Shown one piece after another: positions 14,781 to 23,796 of a DNA stretch of 64,000 nucleotides (position 1 is the stretch's first letter; every line of letters begins with the position of its first letter). The notes under the pieces are model-generated. The model was not told the origin of the DNA. It saw only the letters and a list, made by a program, of their open reading frames with translations, and did not search any database. This stretch comes from Bog-105 sp965277855 (lineage in GTDB: Bacteria; Acidobacteriota; Terriglobia; Bryobacterales; Bryobacteraceae), in contig OZ255847.1 of NCBI GenBank assembly GCA_965277855.1, positions 5,890,001-5,954,000 on the forward strand, written 5' to 3'. The position numbers were made by a program, and so were the translations under genes.

Positions 14781-17477
14781 CTATTCGTGCCTCAAGGCAG
14801 CGAGAGGATCTACACTGGCTGCGCGGAAGGCAGGTGGGAGGCTGGCGGCCGCGGCAGCGATCACTATGCAGGAAAGCGGGCCGAAGAGACTCCAGAAATC
14901 GGTTGTCTTTACTTCGAATAGCTGCGAAGCGAGATAGCGGGCCAAGCCGATGCCCGCGATGATCCCGAGGGTGATACCGGCGATAACCGGCACCGACGTG
15001 TCAGAGACGACGAGACGCACGACTGAGGAACGACGGGCGCCAAGGGCCACTCTGATCCCGATCTCGCGAGTTCTGCGGATGGTGGTGTAATTGACAACCC
15101 CATACAGTCCGACACCTGCCAGGACCAAGGCGACCGCCGAAAAAAAGCCGGCTAATAGCGCGAGCAGACGTTCGCCGATTAAGGTGTTGTCAATTTGAGA
15201 CCTGAGCAGGATGCTGCCGCGAATCGTCAGCTCCGGGGCAGCGGCTTGGATTTCTTTGCGAAGCGACGGCATCAGCGACGCAGCTCGGGACCGTGTTCGA
15301 ACGTTCAAAGTAGCTCCGGCCACGTCGCGCAGTGGACTATAAATGGATGGGCCTTCCGGCTCTCGGAGATTGTTATAGCGCGCGTTGGCAACCACTCCGA
15401 TGATTCGTTGTTTCACCGGAGTGGGATCATCCCCAAATTTCTCGAACGTCTGGCCGATGGGATTCTGTCCGGGAAAGAATCTGTTCACAAAAGCCTGGTT
15501 CACAATTACCGGCGAAGAACCGGGCGTTATCTCTTCAGGAAGAAAATCGCGGCCGGTGATCCACCGGATTTGCATAGCGCTGAAGAAGCCTCGGGAAACC
15601 GGCACCTCCGTAGGGCGGACAGCCTCGTTTGCGCGACCGGGCAGGCGAATGACCGGTAGCGAGATCCAGACCAGATCTCCACCCATAGGCCGCTGTTGCG
15701 AAAGGCTCGCTGCCTGAACAAACGGTAGATCGCGGACATGATCGAGCAATTTGGCTCCGGAGTCCTGGCGATGCAACTGAGCGTCGGGGGGCGCTAAATC
15801 AAACAGGATGACGTTGTCCGGGACAAAGCCGAGATCGACCGCAATGAGTTTGCGAAAGGAGAGTAGCAACAACCCTGAGAGGAACAGCACCGTCACGCTA
15901 AAGCCGACCTGTAGGGCCAGCATCCAGCGCAGCGACCGCATGCTGCCCGAGTGCCGCACGGCCGCCGACTTGAGCGCGGCGTTGGGCGATACCGAAGAGG
16001 CGCGAAGCGCGGGAACGAGGCCGAACAAGATCATCGTGAGCAGGCTTAGCAAGGCTGCGAACGAGACCGTTCGGAAGTTGAGAGAGACATTCAGCCAAGC
16101 GGGGAATTCCGTTGTGCCGAGCCGCGTTACGATGGCTGGCGCGGCGAGCGCTGCGAACAGGAGCGCTGCTGTTCCTGCCAAGAATGCTAGTTGTCCGCCC
16201 TCCATGAGCATCTGCTGAACAAGCCGAAATTTGCCGGCCCCGAGCGAGACACGAAGAGCCATTTCGCCGTCGCGAGCCGAAGCGCGCGCGAGCATAAGGT
16301 TCGCCACGTTTGCACAGGCGATCAGCAGCAGAAGCATGCAGATCAAAGAAAGAATCCAGAGAGGCCGCTCGAATTGTACGCGAAAGAGGGAATCGAGACC
16401 TCTCGACGCGTCTCGAACGTGGAGCGGCGCATCGGCGAACTGCTGAAGTTGGCTTCCATGGAGATTGCGCGGCGGGTTGATTCGGATCCGCTCACGCAGG
16501 AAGTTGGTAATGGCCGCCTGCAGGGGTTCACGGAGTTGGGATCCTTTGACGCCCTTGTGTAGACGGCCCCAGACATGGACGCTGCCGCGGTCTGGATCGG
16601 CTAAATTGCGAGGGTCTGCCGCCGTACTGAGTGGCAACCAAACATCAGTCAAATAGCCGGGTTGCACGCCGCTGAATGATGCTGCCGCCACGCCTATGAT
16701 CTGGAACTGCTTGCGTCCGATAGTGACCCAATGACCGAGTACAGATGGGCCGGCGCCGAATCTACGTCGCCAGTAAGCGTAGCTTAAGACGGCAACCCGT
16801 CGGCCGTCGACCAGGGAATCGTCATCGGGCTGGATGAGACGGCCTAGTGCGGGTTTAACGCCGAGTATCCTAAAACCTCCTCCGGAAATCGAGTCGGCGC
16901 GGATGTTGTCACTCATGTGCCCCGAGTCGTCGAACAGCGCCGGTTGCAGGCCACCTGAAAGGCTCAGCGCAAACAGTTCGGCACGATCCTGCGCGGTATT
17001 CCGTAGAAGCTCATATTGGGGAAAGCTAAAAACGTCGGACTCTTGCGCGACGTTCTCAGGGCTGAAGAAAGGCGGCAGGACCAGGGCAAGGTCAATGAGT
17101 TGATTGGCTTCAGGAAGTGGGAGAGGCCGGAAAATCAGAGCGTCGATCAAGGCGAATGCGCCGGTGCAGGCACCGATTGCGAGAGCCAGCGAGGTGATTG
17201 CGGCCAAGCTCCCGGTCCGATATTTGTTGAGCATGCGCAACCCGAAGCGAAAGTCCCGAAAGAGATTTTCCAACCAACGAGTGCCGTTAGCGTCGCGGCA
17301 TTCTTCCTTGACCTGTTCAATGCCGCCAAACTCCTGGCGCACTTGCCGGCGCGCCTCGCGTTCACTCAGCCCACTGATCTTGAGGGCGGCAATTCTCTCT
17401 GTGATGTGGAATTGAAGTTCTCGAGCGAGATCTTGTTCCAACTTGTTCCGTCGCAATAAGCGTGACCACCATTTCAT
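14781..17477 (-). CDS. ADOP-type large ABC permease (FtsX/MacB-like) with N-terminal prefix domain
   Basis: 898 residues. Residues 1-80 form the helical permease prefix domain (MKWWSRLLRRNKLEQDLARELQFH..., REARRQVRQEFGGIEQVKEECRD) found in acidobacterial ADOP permeases. A MacB-like periplasmic core lies between the first membrane helix (about 92-112) and about residue 350, followed by two FtsX domains (LLLIACANVANLMLARASARDGEMALRVSLGAG near 385; RTREIGIRVALGARRSSVVRLVV near 810). It lacks an ATPase domain, as usual for ADOP proteins, so it needs an ATPase from elsewhere. The ATG overlaps the padR stop by 4 bases, so regulator and permease are one operon. Confidence 0.9.
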   Translation of the reverse strand: MKWWSRLLRRNKLEQDLARELQFHITERIAALKISGLSEREARRQVRQEFGGIEQVKEECRDANGTRWLENLFRDFRFGLRMLNKYRTGSLAAITSLALAIGACTGAFALIDALIFRPLPLPEANQLIDLALVLPPFFSPENVAQESDVFSFPQYELLRNTAQDRAELFALSLSGGLQPALFDDSGHMSDNIRADSISGGGFRILGVKPALGRLIQPDDDSLVDGRRVAVLSYAYWRRRFGAGPSVLGHWVTIGRKQFQIIGVAAASFSGVQPGYLTDVWLPLSTAADPRNLADPDRGSVHVWGRLHKGVKGSQLREPLQAAITNFLRERIRINPPRNLHGSQLQQFADAPLHVRDASRGLDSLFRVQFERPLWILSLICMLLLLIACANVANLMLARASARDGEMALRVSLGAGKFRLVQQMLMEGGQLAFLAGTAALLFAALAAPAIVTRLGTTEFPAWLNVSLNFRTVSFAALLSLLTMILFGLVPALRASSVSPNAALKSAAVRHSGSMRSLRWMLALQVGFSVTVLFLSGLLLLSFRKLIAVDLGFVPDNVILFDLAPPDAQLHRQDSGAKLLDHVRDLPFVQAASLSQQRPMGGDLVWISLPVIRLPGRANEAVRPTEVPVSRGFFSAMQIRWITGRDFLPEEITPGSSPVIVNQAFVNRFFPGQNPIGQTFEKFGDDPTPVKQRIIGVVANARYNNLREPEGPSIYSPLRDVAGATLNVRTRSRAASLMPSLRKEIQAAAPELTIRGSILLRSQIDNTLIGERLLALLAGFFSAVALVLAGVGLYGVVNYTTIRRTREIGIRVALGARRSSVVRLVVSDTSVPVIAGITLGIIAGIGLARYLASQLFEVKTTDFWSLFGPLSCIVIAAAAASLPPAFRAASVDPLAALRHE

Positions 17478-17827
17478 CGGGCACCTTCCTCGGCTTGGCT
17501 CAAAATCAAGCCCACCGCTTCTGCCAATCGCCGCCAGCTCGCGGCCTGTGTCTCCAAATGGTCTCGTCCCTTGTTCGTAAGGCGGTAAAACTTGGCATCT
17601 CGCCCGCTGTCGGTTTCCTTCCAGTCGGATTTGACGAAGCCTCGATTTTCTAATCGATGTAAAGCGGGATAGAGGGAACCGCCCGGCACCTGCACAATGT
17701 CGCGGGAAATTTGCTGCAGTCGCTGGGCGATGGCGTAGCCGTGCACCGGCTGGACGGCGATAATTTTCAGGAGGAGGAGGTCCAGCGTACCTTGCGGGAG
17801 ATCGGATTTGGGCGAAGGATTGACCAT
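17474..17827 (-). CDS. PadR-family transcriptional regulator
   Basis: 117 residues from ATG 17827 with TAGGAG about 10 bases upstream. Winged-helix PadR features: LPQGTLDLLLLKIIAVQPVHGYAIAQRL (helices 1-2), VPGGSLYPALHRLENRGFVKSDW (recognition helix and wing), YRLTNKGRDHLETQ. It is the local regulator of the ADOP permease, its gene overlapping the permease start (ATGA). PadR proteins usually repress their own operon and release it on ligand binding; the ligand is unknown here. Confidence 0.95.
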   Translation of the reverse strand: MVNPSPKSDLPQGTLDLLLLKIIAVQPVHGYAIAQRLQQISRDIVQVPGGSLYPALHRLENRGFVKSDWKETDSGRDAKFYRLTNKGRDHLETQAASWRRLAEAVGLILSQAEEGAR

Positions 17828-17846
17828 AGCTTTGGCTCCTACCTAT

Positions 17847-17875
17847 TTTTTACCTCATGATAGATAGAAGTGCAA
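17847..17875 (-). promoter_or_regulatory. Putative promoter of the padR-ADOP operon
   Basis: On the minus strand TTGCAC (bases 17875-17870) is followed after 17 bases by TAAAAA (17852-17847), a fair sigma-70-like pair 20 bases before the padR start. Between them lies TATCTATCATGAGG, which could be part of a PadR operator. By-eye match only. Confidence 0.4.
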
Positions 17876-18021
17876 GCTATGAGTTTCAGGTCGCCCTTTG
17901 TTTCGCACCGCGACAGTTTTCGCCGGCATTGATGAGCTCAGTTGATTTGGCCAGGTGTGCTGATCCGTTCGCGTTCAGGTGTCTCAACGCGTTGGGTACA
18001 CCGTGGATCAGAATGTAGGTA

Positions 18022-18255
18022 ATGGAGACTATACAGGTTGTTCTGAACGCAAAGCTCCTAAAAGCCGTAGGCGTTGCAGCGAAGAGGCAGAAAGTGAATC
18101 GAACCGCCCTGATTCGCCAAGCTCTTCAAGAACATTTGAACCGGCTTCACTTGATGGATCTGGAAAGGCGTGACCAGGGCGGCTATGAGGCTCGGCCGCA
18201 GCGGGTGGCAGAGTGTCGCGCTTGGGAGGAAGTTGCGGCTTGGCCGAAAAACTAA
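18022..18255 (+). CDS. Ribbon-helix-helix antitoxin (MazE/CopG-like), toxin gene decayed
   Basis: 77 residues. METIQVVLNAKLLKAVGVAAKRQKVNRTALIRQALQEHL is a ribbon-helix-helix DNA-binding domain (beta strand, helix, turn NRTALI, helix); the tail with RRDQGGYEARP and VAAWPKN is the usual toxin-binding region of such MazE-like antitoxins. The following mazF-like gene, overlapping its 3' end, is a deleted remnant, so the antitoxin is an orphan. It may still bind its own promoter. Confidence 0.7.
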   Translation: METIQVVLNAKLLKAVGVAAKRQKVNRTALIRQALQEHLNRLHLMDLERRDQGGYEARPQRVAECRAWEEVAAWPKN

Positions 18256-18393
18256 CTCGCGGCACCGTTCATCTTTACCATTCGCGCCTCTCGACAAGCA
18301 GCGAACAAGACGAGAGTCTCACAGGAACGCCTCGGTAAATGTGTCGCGAGTTTGAGTGCTGTACGAACGGAGCAGGTTGTACAGCTCTGCGAT
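18240..18393 (+). pseudogene. Decayed mazF-like toxin gene
   Basis: Overlapping the antitoxin end, LAEKLTRGTVHLYH matches the MazF-like N-terminus (RGxVxLY). The same frame soon runs into unrelated sequence, but another frame at 18316-18393 gives VSQERLGKCVASLSAVRTEQVVQL, a good match to the MazF-like C-terminus (VSQxRLGxxVASLSxxRMxxV). The central 60 or so residues are missing and the two ends are in different frames, so this is an internally deleted toxin gene. Matches were made by eye to remembered family patterns. Confidence 0.6.
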
Positions 18394-18482
18394 TACCCTC
18401 GGATGTGGTTGAGACTCGCTCTCGCCTCCACTGCTCCTGCTCGGGCCCGTTTGCAGCCGGTCCTACGATAAAATAAGGCTCG

Positions 18483-18653
18483 ATGGCGATTAGCAAAGAG
18501 CTTTTGGATATCCTCGTTTGTCCGGTATGCAAGGCGAAGGTTCTCTTGAAAGAGGACGGGAGCGGCCTGAAGTGTGTGGGCTGCCATCGCGTGTATCCGG
18601 TGCGCGACGACATTCCGGTGATGCTGAAAGACCAAGCGACGATTGAAGCCTGA
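18483..18653 (+). CDS. Trm112/YcaR-family small zinc-ribbon protein
   Basis: 56 residues starting MAISKELLDILVCPVCK. Two pairs of cysteines, CPVC near residues 13-16 and CVGC near 31-34, form the zinc ribbon, followed by YPVRDDIPVML, the hallmark end of Trm112/UPF0434 proteins. In other bacteria this small protein is often encoded next to lipid A/LPS genes (as ycaR beside lpxK), and here it lies 8 bases before the family 9 glycosyltransferase. Probable first gene of an operon with that enzyme and the MsbA-like exporter. Confidence 0.88.
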   Translation: MAISKELLDILVCPVCKAKVLLKEDGSGLKCVGCHRVYPVRDDIPVMLKDQATIEA

Positions 18654-18661
18654 CGGTTCCA

Positions 18662-19576
18662 ATGAGCATGGTGGAGAAGTTAGCGAACGGTTCGCGCGTA
18701 GCAATCGTACGATTGCGATCGCTGGGCGACTGTGTGCTGACGACTCCGGCGCTGGCGCTTTTGAAGCGAGCACGGCCCGATTTAGAAGTAGGCATGGTGG
18801 TGGAGGAGCGGTTTGCCGAAGTATTCGCGGGCAATCCGCTGGTGAGCAAACTGGTCGAGGCGAACTGGCAGGCCGTGCGCCACTGGCGGCCGACACTCTG
18901 CCTGAATTTGCATGGCGGGACGCGCAGCCAGTGGATCACTGCGCTTTCGGGCGCGCGTTACCGCGCCGGATTTGCCCATCACGCAACCACCCTCGCTTAC
19001 AACTTTAAGATTCGGCGAGCGCAACACATTCTCGGCGTCCATCGGCGGGTGCATACGGCCGAGCACATGGCCTCGGCGATGTTCGCCTTGGGCGTGCCAT
19101 TGAGCGATGTGCCGCGCGCGCAATTATTCGCGGGTTCGCCTTCGATGGCCGAACGTCACGCCGTGATCCATGCGTTTGCGTCGGCCCCGGAAAAGCAATG
19201 GGCCGCGGAGCGGTTTGCCGAAGTGGCGCGGTATTTGAAGCTGTGGAACATCACACCGGTGTTTTTGGCTGGACCGGGCGACGATGCCGGCGCGTTTCGC
19301 GATCACCTGGTCCTGAAAGGCACGTTGACCGAAGTAAAAGCGGTACTGTCGAACGCCGTGCTGTTCATCGGGAACGACAGTGGTCCGGCGCACATGGCCG
19401 CAGCCTTCGGGGTGCCGAGCGTAGTTCTTTTCAGTACTTCGAATCCGGCGATTTGGGAGCCTTGGCGGACGGAATCGGAAGTGATCGTATCGCGGGAGGG
19501 TCTCGATCAAGTGAGCGTCTCGCGGGTGATCACGGCTGTAGAGCGGCTGCGCAGCCTGGCCGAGGCGCACGCTTGA
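18662..19576 (+). CDS. Family 9 glycosyltransferase (heptosyltransferase-like)
   Basis: 304 residues. N-terminal VAIVRLRSLGDCVLTTPALALLKRARP is the GT9 N-domain signature (RxxxLGD); the C-domain has FIGNDSGPAHMAAAFGVPSVVLFSTSNPAIWEPW, the ADP-heptose-binding-type block with the conserved D-S-G-x-x-H. Enzymes of this family add heptose or related sugars to the inner LPS core in the cytoplasm. The small Trm112-like gene precedes it by 8 bases and the exporter overlaps its stop, consistent with envelope glycolipid assembly. Confidence 0.9.
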   Translation: MSMVEKLANGSRVAIVRLRSLGDCVLTTPALALLKRARPDLEVGMVVEERFAEVFAGNPLVSKLVEANWQAVRHWRPTLCLNLHGGTRSQWITALSGARYRAGFAHHATTLAYNFKIRRAQHILGVHRRVHTAEHMASAMFALGVPLSDVPRAQLFAGSPSMAERHAVIHAFASAPEKQWAAERFAEVARYLKLWNITPVFLAGPGDDAGAFRDHLVLKGTLTEVKAVLSNAVLFIGNDSGPAHMAAAFGVPSVVLFSTSNPAIWEPWRTESEVIVSREGLDQVSVSRVITAVERLRSLAEAHA

Positions 19577-21399
19577 AACAGTTATACCGGCTGCTGCAAT
19601 ACGCGCGATCCTATGTTCCGGCACTGATTGCCTCGGTTGTTTTCATGGCGATTGTAGGGCTTTCGCAGGGCCTGGTAGTAAAGCTGATTCCGCTGGTGTT
19701 CGAACGGGTGCTCGATACCACTGCGCCGGACACGCCTGCGCTGCTGTTTGCCGTGCCCCATACCCACTTTGCGATTTATCTGAACGACATCTTTCCGGAT
19801 TCGGTGCACAACATCTGGACCATGGTGGCGCTGAGCATTATGGCGTGTTTTCTCGCCAAGGGCGTATGCGATTACCTGGGCAACTACCTGATTAACTGGG
19901 TAGGCTTGAGCGCGATTATGGACCTGCGCCTCGAGGTTTTTGACCGGGTGCTGCACCAGGACGCTCGCTTTTTCGAAGCACAGACAACCGGGCAGATCAT
20001 GTCTTCCATCATGAACGACATCGACCGCATCCAGGTGTCGATTTCGACCATGCTGGCCGATTGGCTGCGGCAGACGTTTACCGCGCTGTTCCTGCTGCTG
20101 GCTTTGATTTCGATCAATTGGCGATTGTCGTTGATCAGCCTGCTGGTGTTTCCCGCAGTGGCCTTGTTGACTGTGCGGTTGGGCAGGCGGATTCGCAGCA
20201 CGACACGGCATGCGCAGGACATGACAGCCGGGCTGAACGAGATTCTGCAGGAGTCGATCACCGGCCATCAGGTAGTAAAGAGTTTTGGCGCGGAGGATTT
20301 CGAGTCGAAACGATTCCGGCTGGCCTCCCAGCGCTGGAAGGCGGGGAACTTGAGCTATATCGCTCACCAGGCACTGGCTTCGCCCATCATCGAGATGTTC
20401 GGGGCCATGACGATCCTGCTGCTGCTATATCTCGGGCGGCAACAGGTGAAGAGCGAGGCCATGACAGCGGAAACGTTTACCGGGTTTGTGGTAGCGCTTG
20501 TCATGCTGTACGAGCCGATTAAACGGCTGACCAACATTCACAACATTTTTCAGCAGGGGTTGGGCGCGGCTCAGTCGGTGTTCGGCTACCTGGATCAGCA
20601 GCCGGACGTGACCGATGGAGCGGAGGCTGTAAAGCTGACGCGGCTCGACCGCGGCATCGAATTTAAGAACGTCAGTTTTGTCTATCCGAGTGCGCCTGGG
20701 AAGAAAGTGCTGGATGGGATTGATCTTGCCGTAAAAACCGGCGAGGTTGTGGCGCTGGTGGGGCAGAGCGGGGCAGGGAAGACGACGCTGGCGAACCTGG
20801 TGCCCCGCTTTTATGACGTGACGGATGGATCGCTCACCATCAACGGTGTGGACCTGCGCGCTTACAAGTTGAGCAGTCTGCGCGAGAGTATCAGCATTGT
20901 GTCGCAGGACACGTTCCTGTTCAATGACACGGTCTTCGACAACATTGCTTATGGGCGGCCGGACGCGAAGGAAGAAGAAGTGATCGCGGCGGCGCGTTCT
21001 GCCTTAGCGGATGAATTTATCGGGAGTCTGAGGGATGGCTACCGGACAGTAATTGGAGAGCGCGGGGCCAAGCTGAGCGGTGGACAGAGGCAGCGGCTGG
21101 CGATTGCGCGCGCCTTGTTAAAAAACGCTCCGATCTTAATTCTGGACGAGGCCACCTCGCATTTGGATACGGAATCGGAGCGCCTGGTGCAGCAGGCATT
21201 GACCGTGCTGATGAAGCAGCGCACGGTACTGGTGATTGCGCACCGGCTATCAACCATCCGTCAGGCGAACCGGATCGTAGTACTCGATGACGGCAAAATT
21301 GCAGAGACCGGAACGCACGAGAGCCTGCTGGCGAGACGCGGTTTATACCATCGACTGTACGAGATGCAATACGCCGATATGAATGCGATTGCCGAGTGA
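19573..21399 (+). CDS. MsbA-like lipid/peptide exporter, fused TMD-NBD ABC transporter
   Basis: 608 residues from TTG 19573, overlapping the GT9 stop as TTGA. Residues 1-320 hold six membrane helices with the type IV exporter coupling pattern (RFFEAQTTGQIMSSIMNDIDRIQ; LNEILQESITGHQVVKSFGAE). The nucleotide-binding domain has Walker A GQSGAGKTT (about 396-404), Q-loop IVSQDTFLFNDTVFDNI, signature LSGGQRQRLAIARALL, Walker B ILILDEATSHLD and H-loop IAHRLST. Given the GT9 and Trm112 neighbours, flipping of lipid A-core or another glycolipid is the likely job; drug export is possible. Confidence 0.9.
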   Translation: MKQLYRLLQYARSYVPALIASVVFMAIVGLSQGLVVKLIPLVFERVLDTTAPDTPALLFAVPHTHFAIYLNDIFPDSVHNIWTMVALSIMACFLAKGVCDYLGNYLINWVGLSAIMDLRLEVFDRVLHQDARFFEAQTTGQIMSSIMNDIDRIQVSISTMLADWLRQTFTALFLLLALISINWRLSLISLLVFPAVALLTVRLGRRIRSTTRHAQDMTAGLNEILQESITGHQVVKSFGAEDFESKRFRLASQRWKAGNLSYIAHQALASPIIEMFGAMTILLLLYLGRQQVKSEAMTAETFTGFVVALVMLYEPIKRLTNIHNIFQQGLGAAQSVFGYLDQQPDVTDGAEAVKLTRLDRGIEFKNVSFVYPSAPGKKVLDGIDLAVKTGEVVALVGQSGAGKTTLANLVPRFYDVTDGSLTINGVDLRAYKLSSLRESISIVSQDTFLFNDTVFDNIAYGRPDAKEEEVIAAARSALADEFIGSLRDGYRTVIGERGAKLSGGQRQRLAIARALLKNAPILILDEATSHLDTESERLVQQALTVLMKQRTVLVIAHRLSTIRQANRIVVLDDGKIAETGTHESLLARRGLYHRLYEMQYADMNAIAE

Positions 21400-21573
21400 G
21401 CGAAGTGAGATCGCACCGCAGATCGTCCGACGCGCGAAGCGGTCGTCAGGCGGAAGGGCGAGGCCGCCAGGGACGCCGTTGGATGTTGCGCGAGATTCTC
21501 AGGTGTGAGTGAGCCTTTTGAGGCTCTTCTGCATTTACGTCTAAATTCCACATATGTCCACACAGGAGGACCG

Positions 21574-21969
21574 ATGGCAAACACACAGATGCTCATCGCT
21601 GAAGCCTATTCTGCTTTCAACCGGCGGGATATTGATGGTGCGCTGGCGCTCATGAGTGAGAACGTGAGCTGGCCCAAAGCATCGGAAGGCGGTCGTGTAG
21701 TCGGAAAAGAAGAGATTCGCGCCTACTGGACGCGCCAGTGGAAGGACTTTAACCCTCACGTGGAACCGGTGGAAGTGATCGACCGCGAGGGAAGCAAAAC
21801 CGACGTGAAGGTTCACCAGCTTGTGAAGACCCTCAGTGGCGACGTTCTTTCAGATACGGACGTGTGGCACGTTTACACCATCGCGAACGGTCTGATTGAA
21901 CGGATGGATCTAGGAGAAAGCGATCCAAGCTTGCACCAAACTCCATCCGCCGCGTTTTCCAAGCGCTAG
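21574..21969 (+). CDS. NTF2-like/SnoaL-like protein
   Basis: 131 residues from ATG 21574, preceded by a perfect AGGAGG site 4 bases away; a start at 21505 would lack one. Pattern of the NTF2-like fold: an N-terminal helix (MLIAEAYSAFNRRDIDGALALMSENVSW), a middle strand region with GKEEIRAYWTRQW, and C-terminal strands (DVLSDTDVWHVYTIANGLIERMDL). Members include polyketide cyclases and ketosteroid-isomerase-like proteins, but no catalytic pair can be assigned. The 174 bases before it hold nothing recognisable. Confidence 0.8.
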   Translation: MANTQMLIAEAYSAFNRRDIDGALALMSENVSWPKASEGGRVVGKEEIRAYWTRQWKDFNPHVEPVEVIDREGSKTDVKVHQLVKTLSGDVLSDTDVWHVYTIANGLIERMDLGESDPSLHQTPSAAFSKR

Positions 21970-22185
21970 GATGCGGTGGGGGATGGGCGGCGCTCGCTCG
22001 TTTGGCGGCACTGGTGCTGCCCGACGTCCCTCCCGGCAATTCGCGAGAAGCGGATTGGTCCCTACAAGACGTCTAGTGTTGACTATGTACTCTCTGAAAC
22101 GTCCGTTTCAACAAAGTACAATGGCCTCCAGATGAGCGCGTCTGTGGCCGACTACTGGGTTTCGACCGACCGCCAGGGCGCTGCG

Positions 22186-23076
22186 GTGCGCAGCATGACC
22201 GGCTATGCGCAAGTGAGACGGCAGACGAGCGCGGGGGAGTTGACGCTGAGTTTGCGGTCGGTCAATCACCGTGGATTGGATTTGCACTTCTATCAAGGGC
22301 AGGAGTTTGGCGCATTCGAGAACGATTTACGAGGCGTGTTGAAGCGCGGCATCGCCCGCGGCCATGTGGAAATTCGCACGAGCCTGACGCGGGCGGCAGA
22401 GAGTGAAGGCAGCGGGTTCAATCGCGAGGGGCTGAAACAATATCTGGCTGCCTTCCGGCAGGCGGCGGACGAGTTTGGCTTGGAAGGCAAGCCGGATTTG
22501 AATCGCTGGCTGACGCTGCCGGGAGCGCTCAACGGGAAAGCAAGCCCGGAGGCCCTCGGGCCCGAGTTTAGCGTCGATTTGATGGCCGCGGCGGCAGAGT
22601 GTCTGGCGACGTTCAACGAAACCCGTGAACGGGAAGGGCAGGCATTGCGGACCGAGATCGAAACGCGGGTGGGCGAGATCGAGGAGGCTACCCGCACCAT
22701 GCTTGCGCTGCGTGAGGAAGCTCTGCCGCAATTCGGCAAACGCTTGCGGGAGAAGCTGAACGAACTATTGGGCGGAAGCGGCCTCTCGGAAGCACGCCTG
22801 GCCGAAGAGGCGGCGCTGCTGGCCGAACGGTCGGACATTCAGGAAGAGTTGACGCGTCTAGGGGTGCATACGGCGGAGCTGCGGCGCATGCTGGACGCCG
22901 GTGGCGAGGTCGGAAAGCGCCTCGACTTTTTGCTGCAGGAACTCAATCGCGAGACCAACACGGCCTTGTCTAAGAGCACGAATGCGGGCGAACCCGGGTT
23001 GCGCATTACCACTGCGGGGTTGGCGATCAAGGCGAATATCGAGAGAATACGGGAACAGGGACTGAACCTTGAATAA
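22186..23076 (+). CDS. yicC: YicC-family endoribonuclease
   Basis: 296 residues from GTG 22186 (MRSMTGYAQVRR), matching the family start (I/R)SMTG(Y/F). Family blocks: LRSVNHRGLDLHFY, RGIARGHVEIRTSL, and the DUF1732 C-terminus with EEALLAERSDIQEELTRLGVHTAELR and KRLDFLLQELNRETNTALSKS. E. coli YicC is an endoribonuclease acting on certain small RNAs. The gene is followed by gmk and rpoZ, a common arrangement. A longer frame opens upstream but has no family similarity. Confidence 0.9.
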   Translation: MRSMTGYAQVRRQTSAGELTLSLRSVNHRGLDLHFYQGQEFGAFENDLRGVLKRGIARGHVEIRTSLTRAAESEGSGFNREGLKQYLAAFRQAADEFGLEGKPDLNRWLTLPGALNGKASPEALGPEFSVDLMAAAAECLATFNETREREGQALRTEIETRVGEIEEATRTMLALREEALPQFGKRLREKLNELLGGSGLSEARLAEEAALLAERSDIQEELTRLGVHTAELRRMLDAGGEVGKRLDFLLQELNRETNTALSKSTNAGEPGLRITTAGLAIKANIERIREQGLNLE

Positions 23077-23086
23077 GGAGGCATCG

Positions 23087-23767
23087 GTGATCGCGCAAAT
23101 CGGAGTGCGCGGAGCAGCCGGACAGTCTTTCGAACCGATGAGTACAGTTTTTATTATTTCGGCGCCTTCGGGGTCGGGGAAGTCGACCTTGGTATCGCGT
23201 TTACTGGCGAGCGATCCCGGCCTGCGGTTCTCCGTCTCTTACACAACGCGCAAGCGGCGGGGCAATGAAAAACCCGGCGAGAGTTATGTGTATATCACCC
23301 AGGAGGAGTTTCGGCGGCGGATAGAAGAAGACGAGTTTCTGGAGCATGCCGAGGTGTTCGGGAACTATTACGGAACGCACCGGGAAGTACTGGAACAGGC
23401 GCGGGCCGAGAATAAGGATCTGATACTCGACATTGATGTGAAGGGTGCGAGACAATTAAAGGATCGGATTCCCGAGGCTGTATCGATCTTTATCTTGCCG
23501 CCCTCGCGAGACATTTTGGAGCAGCGCCTGCGGGCGCGGTCGGAGGATGCGGAAGCGGTCATCCAACGCCGATTGAAAGATGCGGCCGAAGAGCTTCGGA
23601 ATTACAAGCAGTACGATTACGTGCTGGTGAACCACCAGGTAGAGGAATCCACGGGGACGCTTTCGGCCATTATTCGGGCCGAGCGAATCCGGCGGGTGCG
23701 AATGGAAGAGCAGATCCGGCCGATTTTGAAAAGCTTTGAAGAGAAGCCTCCGTCCTTATTCAGGTAA
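23087..23767 (+). CDS. gmk: Guanylate kinase
   Basis: 226 residues from GTG 23087, chosen because AAGGAGG lies 5 bases upstream, overlapping the yicC stop; ATG 23138 (MSTVFIISAPSG) is the alternative and gives a standard 209-residue enzyme. P-loop SAPSGSGKST, GMP-binding SYTTRKRRGNEKPGESY (SxTTRxxRxxExxGxxY) and FLEHAEVFGNYYGT are intact. Phosphorylates GMP to GDP in nucleotide synthesis. Second gene of the housekeeping operon. Confidence 0.95.
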   Translation: MIAQIGVRGAAGQSFEPMSTVFIISAPSGSGKSTLVSRLLASDPGLRFSVSYTTRKRRGNEKPGESYVYITQEEFRRRIEEDEFLEHAEVFGNYYGTHREVLEQARAENKDLILDIDVKGARQLKDRIPEAVSIFILPPSRDILEQRLRARSEDAEAVIQRRLKDAAEELRNYKQYDYVLVNHQVEESTGTLSAIIRAERIRRVRMEEQIRPILKSFEEKPPSLFR

Positions 23768-23796
23768 GCAAGCGTAGAAAGTAGAAAGAGAATTGA

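Noticed and set aside
14781..17477. Reading the ADOP permease as a complete MacB ABC transporter
   Set aside because: No Walker A, signature or Walker B motif is present; only permease domains.
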